A stretch of DNA of 5,881 nucleotides from Tissierellia bacterium (GTDB taxonomy: Bacteria > Bacillota_A > Clostridia > Tissierellales > Peptoniphilaceae), in assembly GCA_012513395.1 (NCBI GenBank), contig JAAZCH010000356.1:1-5881 (forward strand), in the 5' to 3' direction. The position numbers were made by a program, and so were the translations under genes. Shown here piece by piece: positions 1 to 5,500 of this stretch. A model generated the notes under the pieces. The model ran no database searches, was not told where the DNA came from, and saw nothing but the letters and a program-made list of their open reading frames with translations. The first letter of the stretch is position 1, and each line of letters opens with the position of its first letter.

Positions 1-226
1 AATAGACCCTATTCACTTGGGAATTATAGTAACAGCACAATGTGCAATCGGATCGGTTACACCGCCATTTGGTTGTAATATATTTACAGCTTCTGCTGTG
101 TTTCACAAGTCATATATGACTGTAATTAGAAAAATCTTACCGTATTTCGTGATGTATTTCATCACAAGTATACTTATGATTATGTTCCCGCAGATAGCAC
201 TGTTTTCAAGAGATTTACTGTTTTAG
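1..226 (+). CDS. dctM: TRAP transporter large permease subunit (DctM family), C-terminal fragment
   Basis: Partial gene cut by the left edge; the open frame enters at position 2, giving 74 visible residues. DctM is the large membrane subunit of a TRAP transporter. It carries the solute across the cytoplasmic membrane using an ion gradient, together with a small DctQ subunit and a DctP binding protein. The fragment starts with IDPIHLGIIVTAQCAIG followed by SVTPPFGCNIF, which matches the conserved DctM C-terminal region (DP-H-GI, then a TPP-G-N loop). It ends in a hydrophobic segment rich in I, L, F, M and Y, consistent with the last membrane helix. The TTG at 17 is an internal Leu codon, not a start. 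The stop at 224-226 overlaps the ribosome binding site of the next gene, so the two are co-transcribed. The missing DctQ subunit is presumably upstream. The family is clear; substrate cannot be read from this piece. Confidence 0.92.
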   Translation, partial: IDPIHLGIIVTAQCAIGSVTPPFGCNIFTASAVFHKSYMTVIRKILPYFVMYFITSILMIMFPQIALFSRDLLF

Positions 227-230
227 GAGG
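225..230 (+). promoter_or_regulatory. Ribosome binding site of the TRAP binding-protein gene, overlapping the dctM stop
   Basis: AGGAGG lies 5 bases before the ATG at 236. Its first two bases are the last two bases of the dctM TAG stop. This arrangement suggests translational coupling and supports a single operon. Confidence 0.85.
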
Positions 231-235
231 CAGAT

Positions 236-1276
236 ATGAAAAACAAATTACTACTTATTTTAATAATATTACTGTCTCTTATGCTTTTCGTAGGTTGTCA
301 AAGAGGGGCAATTGGGGGCGATACTATAGTATGGCGATTCGGGCATGAAGAGACTCCTGGCTCCATTCAAGACATCTACTCCCACGAATTTAAGAGATTA
401 GTAGAAGAAAAATCAAATGGAAAGATTACGGTAGAAATTTATCGTGCTGGTGAAATTGGAGAAGTTACAGATTATTTGGAATTTACCCAAGGCGGACTCT
501 TACAATTTTGTATCTTAAATCCTGGTACAACAGCTACAACCATTCCTGAAAATAATATTTTCTATAATCATTTCCTAATGCCTGAAAAAAAGGAAGACAT
601 AAAAGAATTACTTAGAACCAGTAAAGCCATAGAGATGTTAAATGAGATAAATTTAGAAGAAGATTTATATATATTGGATTGGTTTTACGAAGGCTTCAAC
701 GCTTGGACTGCTGATAAGGTAATAAGATCTCCCCAAGATTTTAGAGGAGTAAAGATTAGAACCATGGCATCTCCCCTAATCGTTTCTTCTTACCAAGCAT
801 ATAGCGCAAATCCTACACCTATGTCTTATACCGAAGTTTATTCAGGACTACAATTAAAGCAAATTGACGCACAGGTTAATCCAGTTTTTGCTATACAAGA
901 AATGAAGTTCTATGAGGTTCAAGATTATATAATTTTAGCTAAACAAGATGGATTTTTCGCATCCCTAGCTGCCAATCCTGACTTCTTCTATGAACTGGAC
1001 GACGAAACTAAGAGCATGTTACTTGAAATTGTGGAAGAATTAAATGACTTTATTATAGACACCCAAGAATCAGTAAATGAAGAACGATTGGAGATGATTA
1101 AAGAATCTAGCGATATCGAAATTATAGAATTGACAGATGAAGAAAGAGAAGTATTTAGAGAAGCTGCTATGCCTGTAAGGGAAATATTTTTAAAATCTGT
1201 TGGAGAAAAAGGAGTAGACATTTTAAGATTAATTGAAGAAGAAGCCCAAGAAATTATAGAAAAAAATAAAGAATAA
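236..1276 (+). CDS. dctP: TRAP transporter solute-binding lipoprotein, DctP family, TeaA-like
   Basis: Extracytoplasmic receptor that captures the solute and hands it to the DctQM membrane part; 346 residues, a normal length. A lysine-containing start (MKNK), a hydrophobic core and the lipobox FVGC give a lipoprotein signal peptide cleaved before Cys21, which would anchor the protein to the outer face of the membrane, as expected in a Gram-positive cell. Family hallmarks are GVKIRTM at 171-177, with Arg175 the likely carboxylate-binding arginine, ANPTPM at 191-196 and EVYSGLQ at 200-206, followed by IDAQVNP with Asn215. The N-terminal WRFGHEE (33-39), YRAGEIGE (69-76) and LQFCILNPG (89-97) resemble the ectoine receptor TeaA, as far as I recall that sequence. 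The C-terminal quarter is Glu-rich and helical. It sits between dctM and the M24 hydrolase gene, with 9 and about 14 bases of spacing. The DctP call is firm; an ectoine-type ligand is an inference. Confidence 0.93.
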   Translation: MKNKLLLILIILLSLMLFVGCQRGAIGGDTIVWRFGHEETPGSIQDIYSHEFKRLVEEKSNGKITVEIYRAGEIGEVTDYLEFTQGGLLQFCILNPGTTATTIPENNIFYNHFLMPEKKEDIKELLRTSKAIEMLNEINLEEDLYILDWFYEGFNAWTADKVIRSPQDFRGVKIRTMASPLIVSSYQAYSANPTPMSYTEVYSGLQLKQIDAQVNPVFAIQEMKFYEVQDYIILAKQDGFFASLAANPDFFYELDDETKSMLLEIVEELNDFIIDTQESVNEERLEMIKESSDIEIIELTDEEREVFREAAMPVREIFLKSVGEKGVDILRLIEEEAQEIIEKNKE

Positions 1277-1281
1277 AGGAG
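1277..1281 (+). promoter_or_regulatory. Ribosome binding site that decides the start of the M24 hydrolase gene
   Basis: AGGAG lies 9 bases before ATG 1291 but only 3 bases before the in-frame GTG at 1285. Three bases is too close for normal initiation, so ATG 1291 is the better start. The resulting N-terminus, MLEFTKEEF, also fits the opening of related hydrolases. Confidence 0.75.
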
Positions 1282-1290
1282 AGAGTGAGA

Positions 1291-2460
1291 ATGTTAGAGT
1301 TTACAAAAGAAGAATTTCTAAGTCGTTTAGACAAAATTAAGGAACGAATGAGAGAAAAAAATATAGATGTGCTATTAGTAACGGATCCCGCCAATATGAA
1401 TTACATAACAGGATACAATGCTTGGTCCTTTTACGTTCACCAAATGGTTGCCGTACTACTAGACGAAGAAGAACCTGTTTGGATAGGTAGATTTATGGAT
1501 GCCATAGCTTGTCGAAAGACTGCATGGATAAATCATGAAAATATTATAGGTTATAGTGACCTCTTTGTACAAAGCACAGAAGTGCATCCTATGGATTTCG
1601 TAGCAGATACATTGGAAACCAGAGGCCAAGGAGTTAAGACTATAGCTGTAGAGATGGATAACTATTACTTCACAGCAAAAGCTATGGAAAGCCTACGAAA
1701 AGGTCTTCCCAATGCAAAATTCGTAGATGCCCAAGGTTTAGTAAATTGGGTGAGAATAATTAAGTCCGATACAGAAATTGAGCATATGAAACGCGCTGGT
1801 AAAATTATGGAAAAAGGCATGATGGACGCTATCAACTACTTAGACGTAGGTGTGAGAAAATGTGACATGGCTGCTGAAATCTATAGAACTTTTACTTCTG
1901 GAACAAAAGAGTTTGGAGGAGATTACGCATCTATAGTGCCACTGATGCCAACGGGAATAGATGCTGGTGCATGCCATCTAACTTGGACTGATGAAAAATA
2001 TAAAGACGGAGATATAGTTATTTTTGAATTAGCTGGTGCTTATAAAAGATACCATTCTCCTATGTCTAGAACAATTTCTTTAGGTAAACCTACCCAAAAA
2101 CTAGAAGATACAGCGAAAATCACCATAGAAGGTTTGAATATGGCTCTGGATTTTATTAAACCAGGCGTAACAGCAGAAGAAGTAGAAGCTGTCTGGTCTA
2201 ACAATCTAAAGAGATACGGTCTCGAGAAAGAGTCTAGAATTGGATATTCCACCGGCCTAAACTACCCACCTGATTGGGGTGAGCATACTATAAGCTTGCG
2301 CCCAGGAGATAAGACTGTCTTACAAAAAAACATGACACTCCACGTAATCCCAGGAATGTATTATGAAGATTTCGGAGTAGAAATCAGCGAAGCTATACTG
2401 ATTACTGAAACTGGCTGTGAACCACTTGCCAATGTGGAGAGAAAATTATTTATTAAATAA
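1291..2460 (+). CDS. doeA: Creatinase-fold M24 family hydrolase, ectoine hydrolase (DoeA/EutD)-like
   Basis: 389 residues from ATG 1291 (391 if GTG 1285 is used), typical for the family. The N-terminal creatinase domain spans about 1-155 and the C-terminal pita-bread catalytic domain about 160-389. Segments such as GYNAWSFYVHQ (41-51), STEVHPMDF (95-103), EMDNYYF (121-127), HLTW (229-232), NYPPDWGEHT (324-333) and SLRPGD (335-340) match my recollection of ectoine hydrolases. Those enzymes open the ectoine ring to N-acetyl-2,4-diaminobutyrate in the cytoplasm. By manual alignment the five metal ligands of M24 peptidases are all replaced: Glu246, Pro257, Leu323, Ile353 and Ser366 stand where Asp, Asp, His, Glu and Glu would be. 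This argues against a metallo-dipeptidase and for a metal-free, creatinase-like mechanism. The gene follows the TRAP genes in one operon, so it probably acts on the imported solute. Generic pipelines may label it Xaa-Pro peptidase. Ectoine itself is unproven; another cyclic amidine, amide or creatine-like substrate is possible. Confidence 0.85.
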   Translation: MLEFTKEEFLSRLDKIKERMREKNIDVLLVTDPANMNYITGYNAWSFYVHQMVAVLLDEEEPVWIGRFMDAIACRKTAWINHENIIGYSDLFVQSTEVHPMDFVADTLETRGQGVKTIAVEMDNYYFTAKAMESLRKGLPNAKFVDAQGLVNWVRIIKSDTEIEHMKRAGKIMEKGMMDAINYLDVGVRKCDMAAEIYRTFTSGTKEFGGDYASIVPLMPTGIDAGACHLTWTDEKYKDGDIVIFELAGAYKRYHSPMSRTISLGKPTQKLEDTAKITIEGLNMALDFIKPGVTAEEVEAVWSNNLKRYGLEKESRIGYSTGLNYPPDWGEHTISLRPGDKTVLQKNMTLHVIPGMYYEDFGVEISEAILITETGCEPLANVERKLFIK

Positions 2461-2479
2461 ACAGAAAATAAATACCCCT

Positions 2480-2513
2480 AGAATCAGAACTGTTTAAGTT
2501 CTGATTCTTTTTT
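2480..2513 (+). terminator. Intrinsic terminator of the TRAP/hydrolase operon
   Basis: A perfect 11-bp stem (AGAATCAGAAC at 2480-2490 pairing with GTTCTGATTCT at 2498-2508) encloses a 7-base loop and runs into an uninterrupted T tract ending at 2513. It begins 20 bases after the hydrolase stop codon. It separates the operon from the downstream regulator gene, which has its own promoter. Confidence 0.92.
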
Positions 2514-2523
2514 AGTATCCAAC

Positions 2524-2552
2524 TTGACAATTATTCTGTGAGAGAATACCAT
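2524..2552 (+). promoter_or_regulatory. Predicted sigma-A promoter of the PucR-family regulator gene
   Basis: A consensus -35 box TTGACA (2524-2529) is followed after 17 bases by TACCAT (2547-2552), which matches the -10 consensus at four of six positions including the key T, A and final T. It lies just after the terminator and about 40 bases before the start codon. An inverted repeat overlaps the spacer and -10 and is listed separately. Confidence 0.65.
2532..2548 (+). repeat. Inverted repeat inside the regulator promoter, possible operator
   Basis: TATTCT (2532-2537) and AGAATA (2543-2548) form a perfect 6-bp dyad with a 5-base centre. It fills the 3' part of the -35/-10 spacer and touches the -10 box, where a bound protein would block RNA polymerase. 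Autoregulation by the adjacent PucR-like protein is plausible but inferred only from position. Confidence 0.45.
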
Positions 2553-2590
2553 AAAGATAATTACAAATAAAAAGAACAGAGGCGATAATC

Positions 2591-4129
2591 ATGAGCATCA
2601 AACTAAATGAAATCTTAAAATTAAATCATTTTGAACATGCAAAAGTTCTTACAGATATCCCCTTACAGGGTGAATTTCCTGTGGAAGCCATTTCTGTTCA
2701 AGAGTATCCCGCCGAAGCTTTTGTGCGAAATAATGAATTCATTTTAACTACTTGCATGTCTTGTGATGAGATGGACATTTTTGTGCATTTCATAGAAGGA
2801 CTTTGTAGACTTAATGTAACTGCTGTTGCCATCGCCATGGGTTGTTATATTGAGGAAATTCCTCGTGAAATCATTGGAATAGCGGAAAGAAATAACTTAG
2901 TTATGATTACTATACCTTGGGAAGTCGCTTTTAGTAATATAGTAGAAGACGTTTTTAATTTATTAAAATTAGAAAAAAATCTAGAATTAGAAAAATACAG
3001 ACTTTTAAAAGACAGGCTCATTTCCATGTTTCTTGAAAGAAAAGATTTAAAAGAAGCCTTAAACTTTATTGAAGATACTGTCTCGGTTCCTTGTGGGATT
3101 TTTGATAATAAGAAAAATTTGATTACTAAAAGTAATGGTTTTCTCAAAGATGACGAAGGTCTTCAAATATTTTCCTATAAGGTAAATCACAGCGATATAG
3201 TCTATGGTCAGTTATCTCTAGATTTAAAAGACAGAGATTTGACCCAATTGGAGCGAATTGAATTTGATAAAATTATTAAATACAATGTCATAAGTCCCAT
3301 ACTCCTTTGGTTTGAGAGAGATCAAGTAATTCACGAAATGGAACTTCACCATAAGGAGAAGTTTATCCTAAGTTTAGTTGAACAAAAGGACAGAGACAGG
3401 GATAAAGTAATAGCTGAAGGAAAGAGCTATGGTTTTGATTTGGATAAGTCGTTTATCGCTTTGGTAGCCAAAGTGGACTTCAATGGATATCTAGATGATG
3501 AGTCTGAAATTATTAAAACTCTAAAAGATATGGCTATCAGAATAGCAAAAGCTGAGGATAGGGATTGTCTTGTTGCATATAGCAATTCATTTTTAATTAT
3601 TTTCCTAGAAGATATTAAGGAGTCCTTAGAACATGAAAAATCCTATATCAAAAAGTTTGTAATCACCATGGACAATCTCTATCCAAATTTAACTTTTGTG
3701 TGGGGTATTGGTGGATCTTATGAGGATTGCAATACCATATATTATTCTTATATGGACGCGATAATGAGCTTAAAAAGCGGATTGCAATACGGAACTGATA
3801 CTATAAACACCATGAATACGACTTTGGAGTATCAAGTATTTACTGAGCTAGCTAAAAACAAATCCATAATGAAAATTGTAGACAAGGTCTTGGAAGATTT
3901 ATCCCAAGATAATTCCATGGACTTACTCCTTACGCTAAACGAATATTACTTAAACAATCGTAACATTTCAAAAACTGCTGAAAAAATTTATCTCCACAGA
4001 CAGTCTTTAAATTATAGATTGAAGAAGATAGAATCTTTAACGGGACTGACCTTAGATGATCCTAGGGAGTCATTTTTGCTAGAACTTTGCATCAAAATGT
4101 ATCACTTTAATCAGTTGAGAAAACTTTAG
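2591..4129 (+). CDS. PucR-family transcriptional regulator
   Basis: 512 residues, the usual size for a full three-part PucR-type regulator. The N-terminal PucR domain (about 7-125) includes the typical EFILTT (49-54) and an ITIPW stretch (106-110). A charged, helical linker follows at about 126-150, then a central region with a degenerate GGDEF-like fold at about 285-400. The C-terminal PucR helix-turn-helix (about 444-503) shows the signature NISKTAEKIYLHRQSLNYRL, then LKKIESLTGLTLDDP; this is the DNA-binding part. Members of this family often sense a metabolite through the N-terminal domain and control purine, amino acid or other nitrogen-compound catabolism genes next to them. A modest AGAGG at 2578-2582 lies 8 bases before the ATG. 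The gene has its own promoter and follows the TRAP/hydrolase operon in the same direction, so that operon and the downstream gamma-lyase are the likely targets. Ligand unknown. Confidence 0.93.
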   Translation: MSIKLNEILKLNHFEHAKVLTDIPLQGEFPVEAISVQEYPAEAFVRNNEFILTTCMSCDEMDIFVHFIEGLCRLNVTAVAIAMGCYIEEIPREIIGIAERNNLVMITIPWEVAFSNIVEDVFNLLKLEKNLELEKYRLLKDRLISMFLERKDLKEALNFIEDTVSVPCGIFDNKKNLITKSNGFLKDDEGLQIFSYKVNHSDIVYGQLSLDLKDRDLTQLERIEFDKIIKYNVISPILLWFERDQVIHEMELHHKEKFILSLVEQKDRDRDKVIAEGKSYGFDLDKSFIALVAKVDFNGYLDDESEIIKTLKDMAIRIAKAEDRDCLVAYSNSFLIIFLEDIKESLEHEKSYIKKFVITMDNLYPNLTFVWGIGGSYEDCNTIYYSYMDAIMSLKSGLQYGTDTINTMNTTLEYQVFTELAKNKSIMKIVDKVLEDLSQDNSMDLLLTLNEYYLNNRNISKTAEKIYLHRQSLNYRLKKIESLTGLTLDDPRESFLLELCIKMYHFNQLRKL

Positions 4130-4130
4130 A

Positions 4131-4170
4131 AAAGTTGTATAAAGCAAGATAGAATTATTTATACAATTTT
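4131..4170 (+). terminator. AT-rich dyad after the regulator gene: weak terminator or operator
   Basis: Arms 4131-4143 and 4158-4170 pair over 13 positions (core TTGTATAAA with TTTATACAA, then one G-T pair and three A-T pairs) around a 14-base loop. It starts two bases after the pucR-like stop codon and ends in TTTT. The stem has almost no G or C, so as an intrinsic terminator it would be weak. A protein-binding site upstream of the gamma-lyase promoter is an equally good reading. Confidence 0.4.
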
Positions 4171-4194
4171 GACATCAAATTAGAAATCTTCCTT

Positions 4195-4203
4195 TGGTAC
4201 AAT
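4195..4203 (+). promoter_or_regulatory. Predicted extended -10 promoter of the gamma-lyase gene
   Basis: TGGTACAAT contains a TG-n extended -10 element and a -10 hexamer TACAAT matching five of six consensus bases. It lies about 38 bases before the start codon. The consensus-like TTGACA at 4169-4174 is 23 bases upstream, too far for a standard -35, so the promoter may depend on the extended element or on an activator. Confidence 0.55.
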
Positions 4204-4219
4204 ATATTCACTGAATATA
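4203..4219 (+). repeat. 17-bp palindrome at the expected transcription start of the gamma-lyase gene, candidate operator
   Basis: TATATTCA and TGAATATA are perfect 8-bp inverted arms around a single C at 4211. The first base overlaps the end of the -10 hexamer, so the site covers the expected transcription start. This is a classic position for a repressor operator. A TGGT/ACCA pair (4195-4198 and 4222-4225) flanks it. The binding protein is unknown. Confidence 0.6.
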
Positions 4220-4226
4220 AAACCAT

Positions 4227-4233
4227 AAGGAGG
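4227..4233 (+). promoter_or_regulatory. Strong ribosome binding site of the gamma-lyase gene
   Basis: AAGGAGG, a near-perfect complement to the 16S rRNA tail, lies 7 bases before ATG 4241. It predicts strong translation and fixes the start. Confidence 0.85.
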
Positions 4234-4240
4234 TTTTTTA

Positions 4241-5434
4241 ATGGAAAAGAAAAAAGGATTAAACACGGATTTATTACACGCGGCACAAACGAGAGACCCA
4301 CTATGTGGATCCCATGTGGCACCTATTTATCAAACATCTACTTACGTTTTTGAAACTACTGACGAAGCTATATATCTTAATCAACACCAAGACGAAGGCT
4401 ATACATACTCTAGATTTGGAAACCCTACTGTAGCTGAATTTGAAAGGAAAATGGCATACCTAGAAGGTGGAGAGGCAGCTCTCGGAGTGGGTTCAGGTAT
4501 GGCAGCTATTACAACTGCAATTATGACGGCTACAAAAGCTGGAGATCATATTATAGCACCAAATATAATCTACGGATGTACATTTGCATTCTTCGACCAA
4601 GTTCTACCTAGCTATGGCGTGGAAGTTACTTTAATCGATCCAGGTAATATCGAACAACTTAAAGCAGCTATAAAAGAAAATACAACTACTGTTTATGTGG
4701 AAACACCTGCAAACCCAGTATTAGTTTTGACTGACATTGAAGAAATGGCAAAAGTGACTAAGGAACACGGTCTTACCATGATAGTAGACTCCACTTTCGC
4801 CTCCCCTGCACTTCAAAACCCTATAGCATTAGGAGCAGACGTTGCAGTTCACAGTGCCACAAAATATCTTTGCGGCCATGGAAATGTAGTAGCAGGAGTT
4901 CTAGTGGGAACCAAAAAATTTGTAGACAAGGCAAGATTCCCATATGTCCAAACCTTCGGAGCTGTTTTATCTCCCTTTGACGCTTGGTTATTGTTAACGG
5001 GAATGAAAACTCTAGGCATCAGAATGGAAAGACACTGTTACAATGCTCAAAAGGTAGCTGAATATCTAGAAGCCCATGAAATGGTGGACAAAGTTTACTA
5101 TCCAGGCCTAGAATCCCACGCAACTCACGCTATTGCTAAAAAGCAAATGAGAGGCTACGGCGGAATGATGTCTTTCGATATCAAAGGCGGAATCGAAGGA
5201 GCTAAGAAATTTATGGACTCAGTGAAAGTCTTCTCATTAGCAACAAGTCTAGGAAATATAGACTCCCTAGTGCAACATTCACCTACCATGAGTCATTTCG
5301 ATATGTCACCAGAAGAAAGAGAAGCTGTAGGAATAAAAGACGGACAAGTAAGAGTATCCATAGGAATTGAAGATGTGGAAGATTTAATAGGAGATTTGGA
5401 ACAAGCATTGCAAAAAGTTAAAGAATCTCTGTAA
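4241..5434 (+). CDS. PLP-dependent methionine gamma-lyase-like enzyme (Cys/Met metabolism family)
   Basis: 397 residues, full length for this fold-type I family. Such enzymes use pyridoxal phosphate in the cytoplasm to cleave or replace the gamma substituent of amino acids; methionine gamma-lyase yields a thiol, 2-oxobutyrate and ammonia. Visible residues are Tyr56 and Arg58 in YTYSRFGNPT (phosphate contacts from the partner subunit), SGMAA (85-89), Tyr111 and Cys113 in IIYGCTF, Asp183 in VDSTFASP (pyridine nitrogen), Lys208 in HSATKYL (PLP Schiff base), SLG (336-338) and Arg371 (substrate carboxylate). Tyr-Gly-Cys is the mark of methionine gamma-lyases. However, the Lys-Asp pair that accompanies that Cys in the Pseudomonas enzyme is absent; the corresponding stretch reads YVQTFGAVLS (235-244). 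Substrate range may therefore differ, with homocysteine, cystathionine or an O-acyl-homoserine as alternatives. The gene has its own promoter, palindrome and strong ribosome binding site, and appears monocistronic. Confidence 0.88.
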   Translation: MEKKKGLNTDLLHAAQTRDPLCGSHVAPIYQTSTYVFETTDEAIYLNQHQDEGYTYSRFGNPTVAEFERKMAYLEGGEAALGVGSGMAAITTAIMTATKAGDHIIAPNIIYGCTFAFFDQVLPSYGVEVTLIDPGNIEQLKAAIKENTTTVYVETPANPVLVLTDIEEMAKVTKEHGLTMIVDSTFASPALQNPIALGADVAVHSATKYLCGHGNVVAGVLVGTKKFVDKARFPYVQTFGAVLSPFDAWLLLTGMKTLGIRMERHCYNAQKVAEYLEAHEMVDKVYYPGLESHATHAIAKKQMRGYGGMMSFDIKGGIEGAKKFMDSVKVFSLATSLGNIDSLVQHSPTMSHFDMSPEEREAVGIKDGQVRVSIGIEDVEDLIGDLEQALQKVKESL

Positions 5435-5450
5435 AATAAAAATTAATTAG

Positions 5451-5496
5451 TAAAAATGCCTGCTTCATAGTCTATATTCTAGAAAATGAAGCAGGC
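5451..5496 (-). terminator. Terminator between convergent genes, oriented mainly for the ABC transporter gene
   Basis: A perfect 11-bp stem (GCCTGCTTCAT at 5458-5468 with ATGAAGCAGGC at 5486-5496) continues across a small internal loop into a 4-bp TCTA/TAGA helix with a 5-base loop. Read on the minus strand, the stem is followed by A then TTTTT, starting just after the ABC gene stop. On the plus strand it is followed only by GTATTTATG, so it would terminate the gamma-lyase transcript less efficiently. Probably bidirectional. Confidence 0.8.
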
Positions 5497-5500
5497 GTAT

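Noticed and set aside
17..226. A stand-alone 69-residue small membrane protein starting at TTG 17
   Set aside because: The frame is open to the window edge and the residues before 17 (IDPIH) continue the conserved DctM motif, so this is the end of a larger gene.
1285..1290. GTG at 1285 as the start of the M24 hydrolase
   Set aside because: Only 3 bases separate it from the AGGAG ribosome binding site, while ATG 1291 has a normal 9-base spacing and gives a family-like N-terminus.
1291..2460. Xaa-Pro dipeptidase or aminopeptidase assignment
   Set aside because: The metal-ligand positions of M24 peptidases are not conserved, and the distinctive motifs fit creatinase/ectoine hydrolase-type proteins.
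988..3147. Minus-strand open frames at 988-1221, 2040-2252 and 2845-3147
   Set aside because: They lie fully antisense to strongly supported genes, have low-complexity Ser/Phe/Lys-rich products, and show no family resemblance.
4169..4203. Standard sigma-A promoter using TTGACA 4169-4174 with TACAAT 4198-4203
   Set aside because: The spacer is 23 bases, well outside the usual 16-18; only the extended -10 was kept as a promoter element.
4130..4240. SAM (S-box) or T-box riboswitch ahead of the gamma-lyase gene
   Set aside because: The 111-base gap holds a promoter close to the start codon, leaving a leader of roughly 30 bases, too short for either element; no riboswitch core or antiterminator structure is seen.
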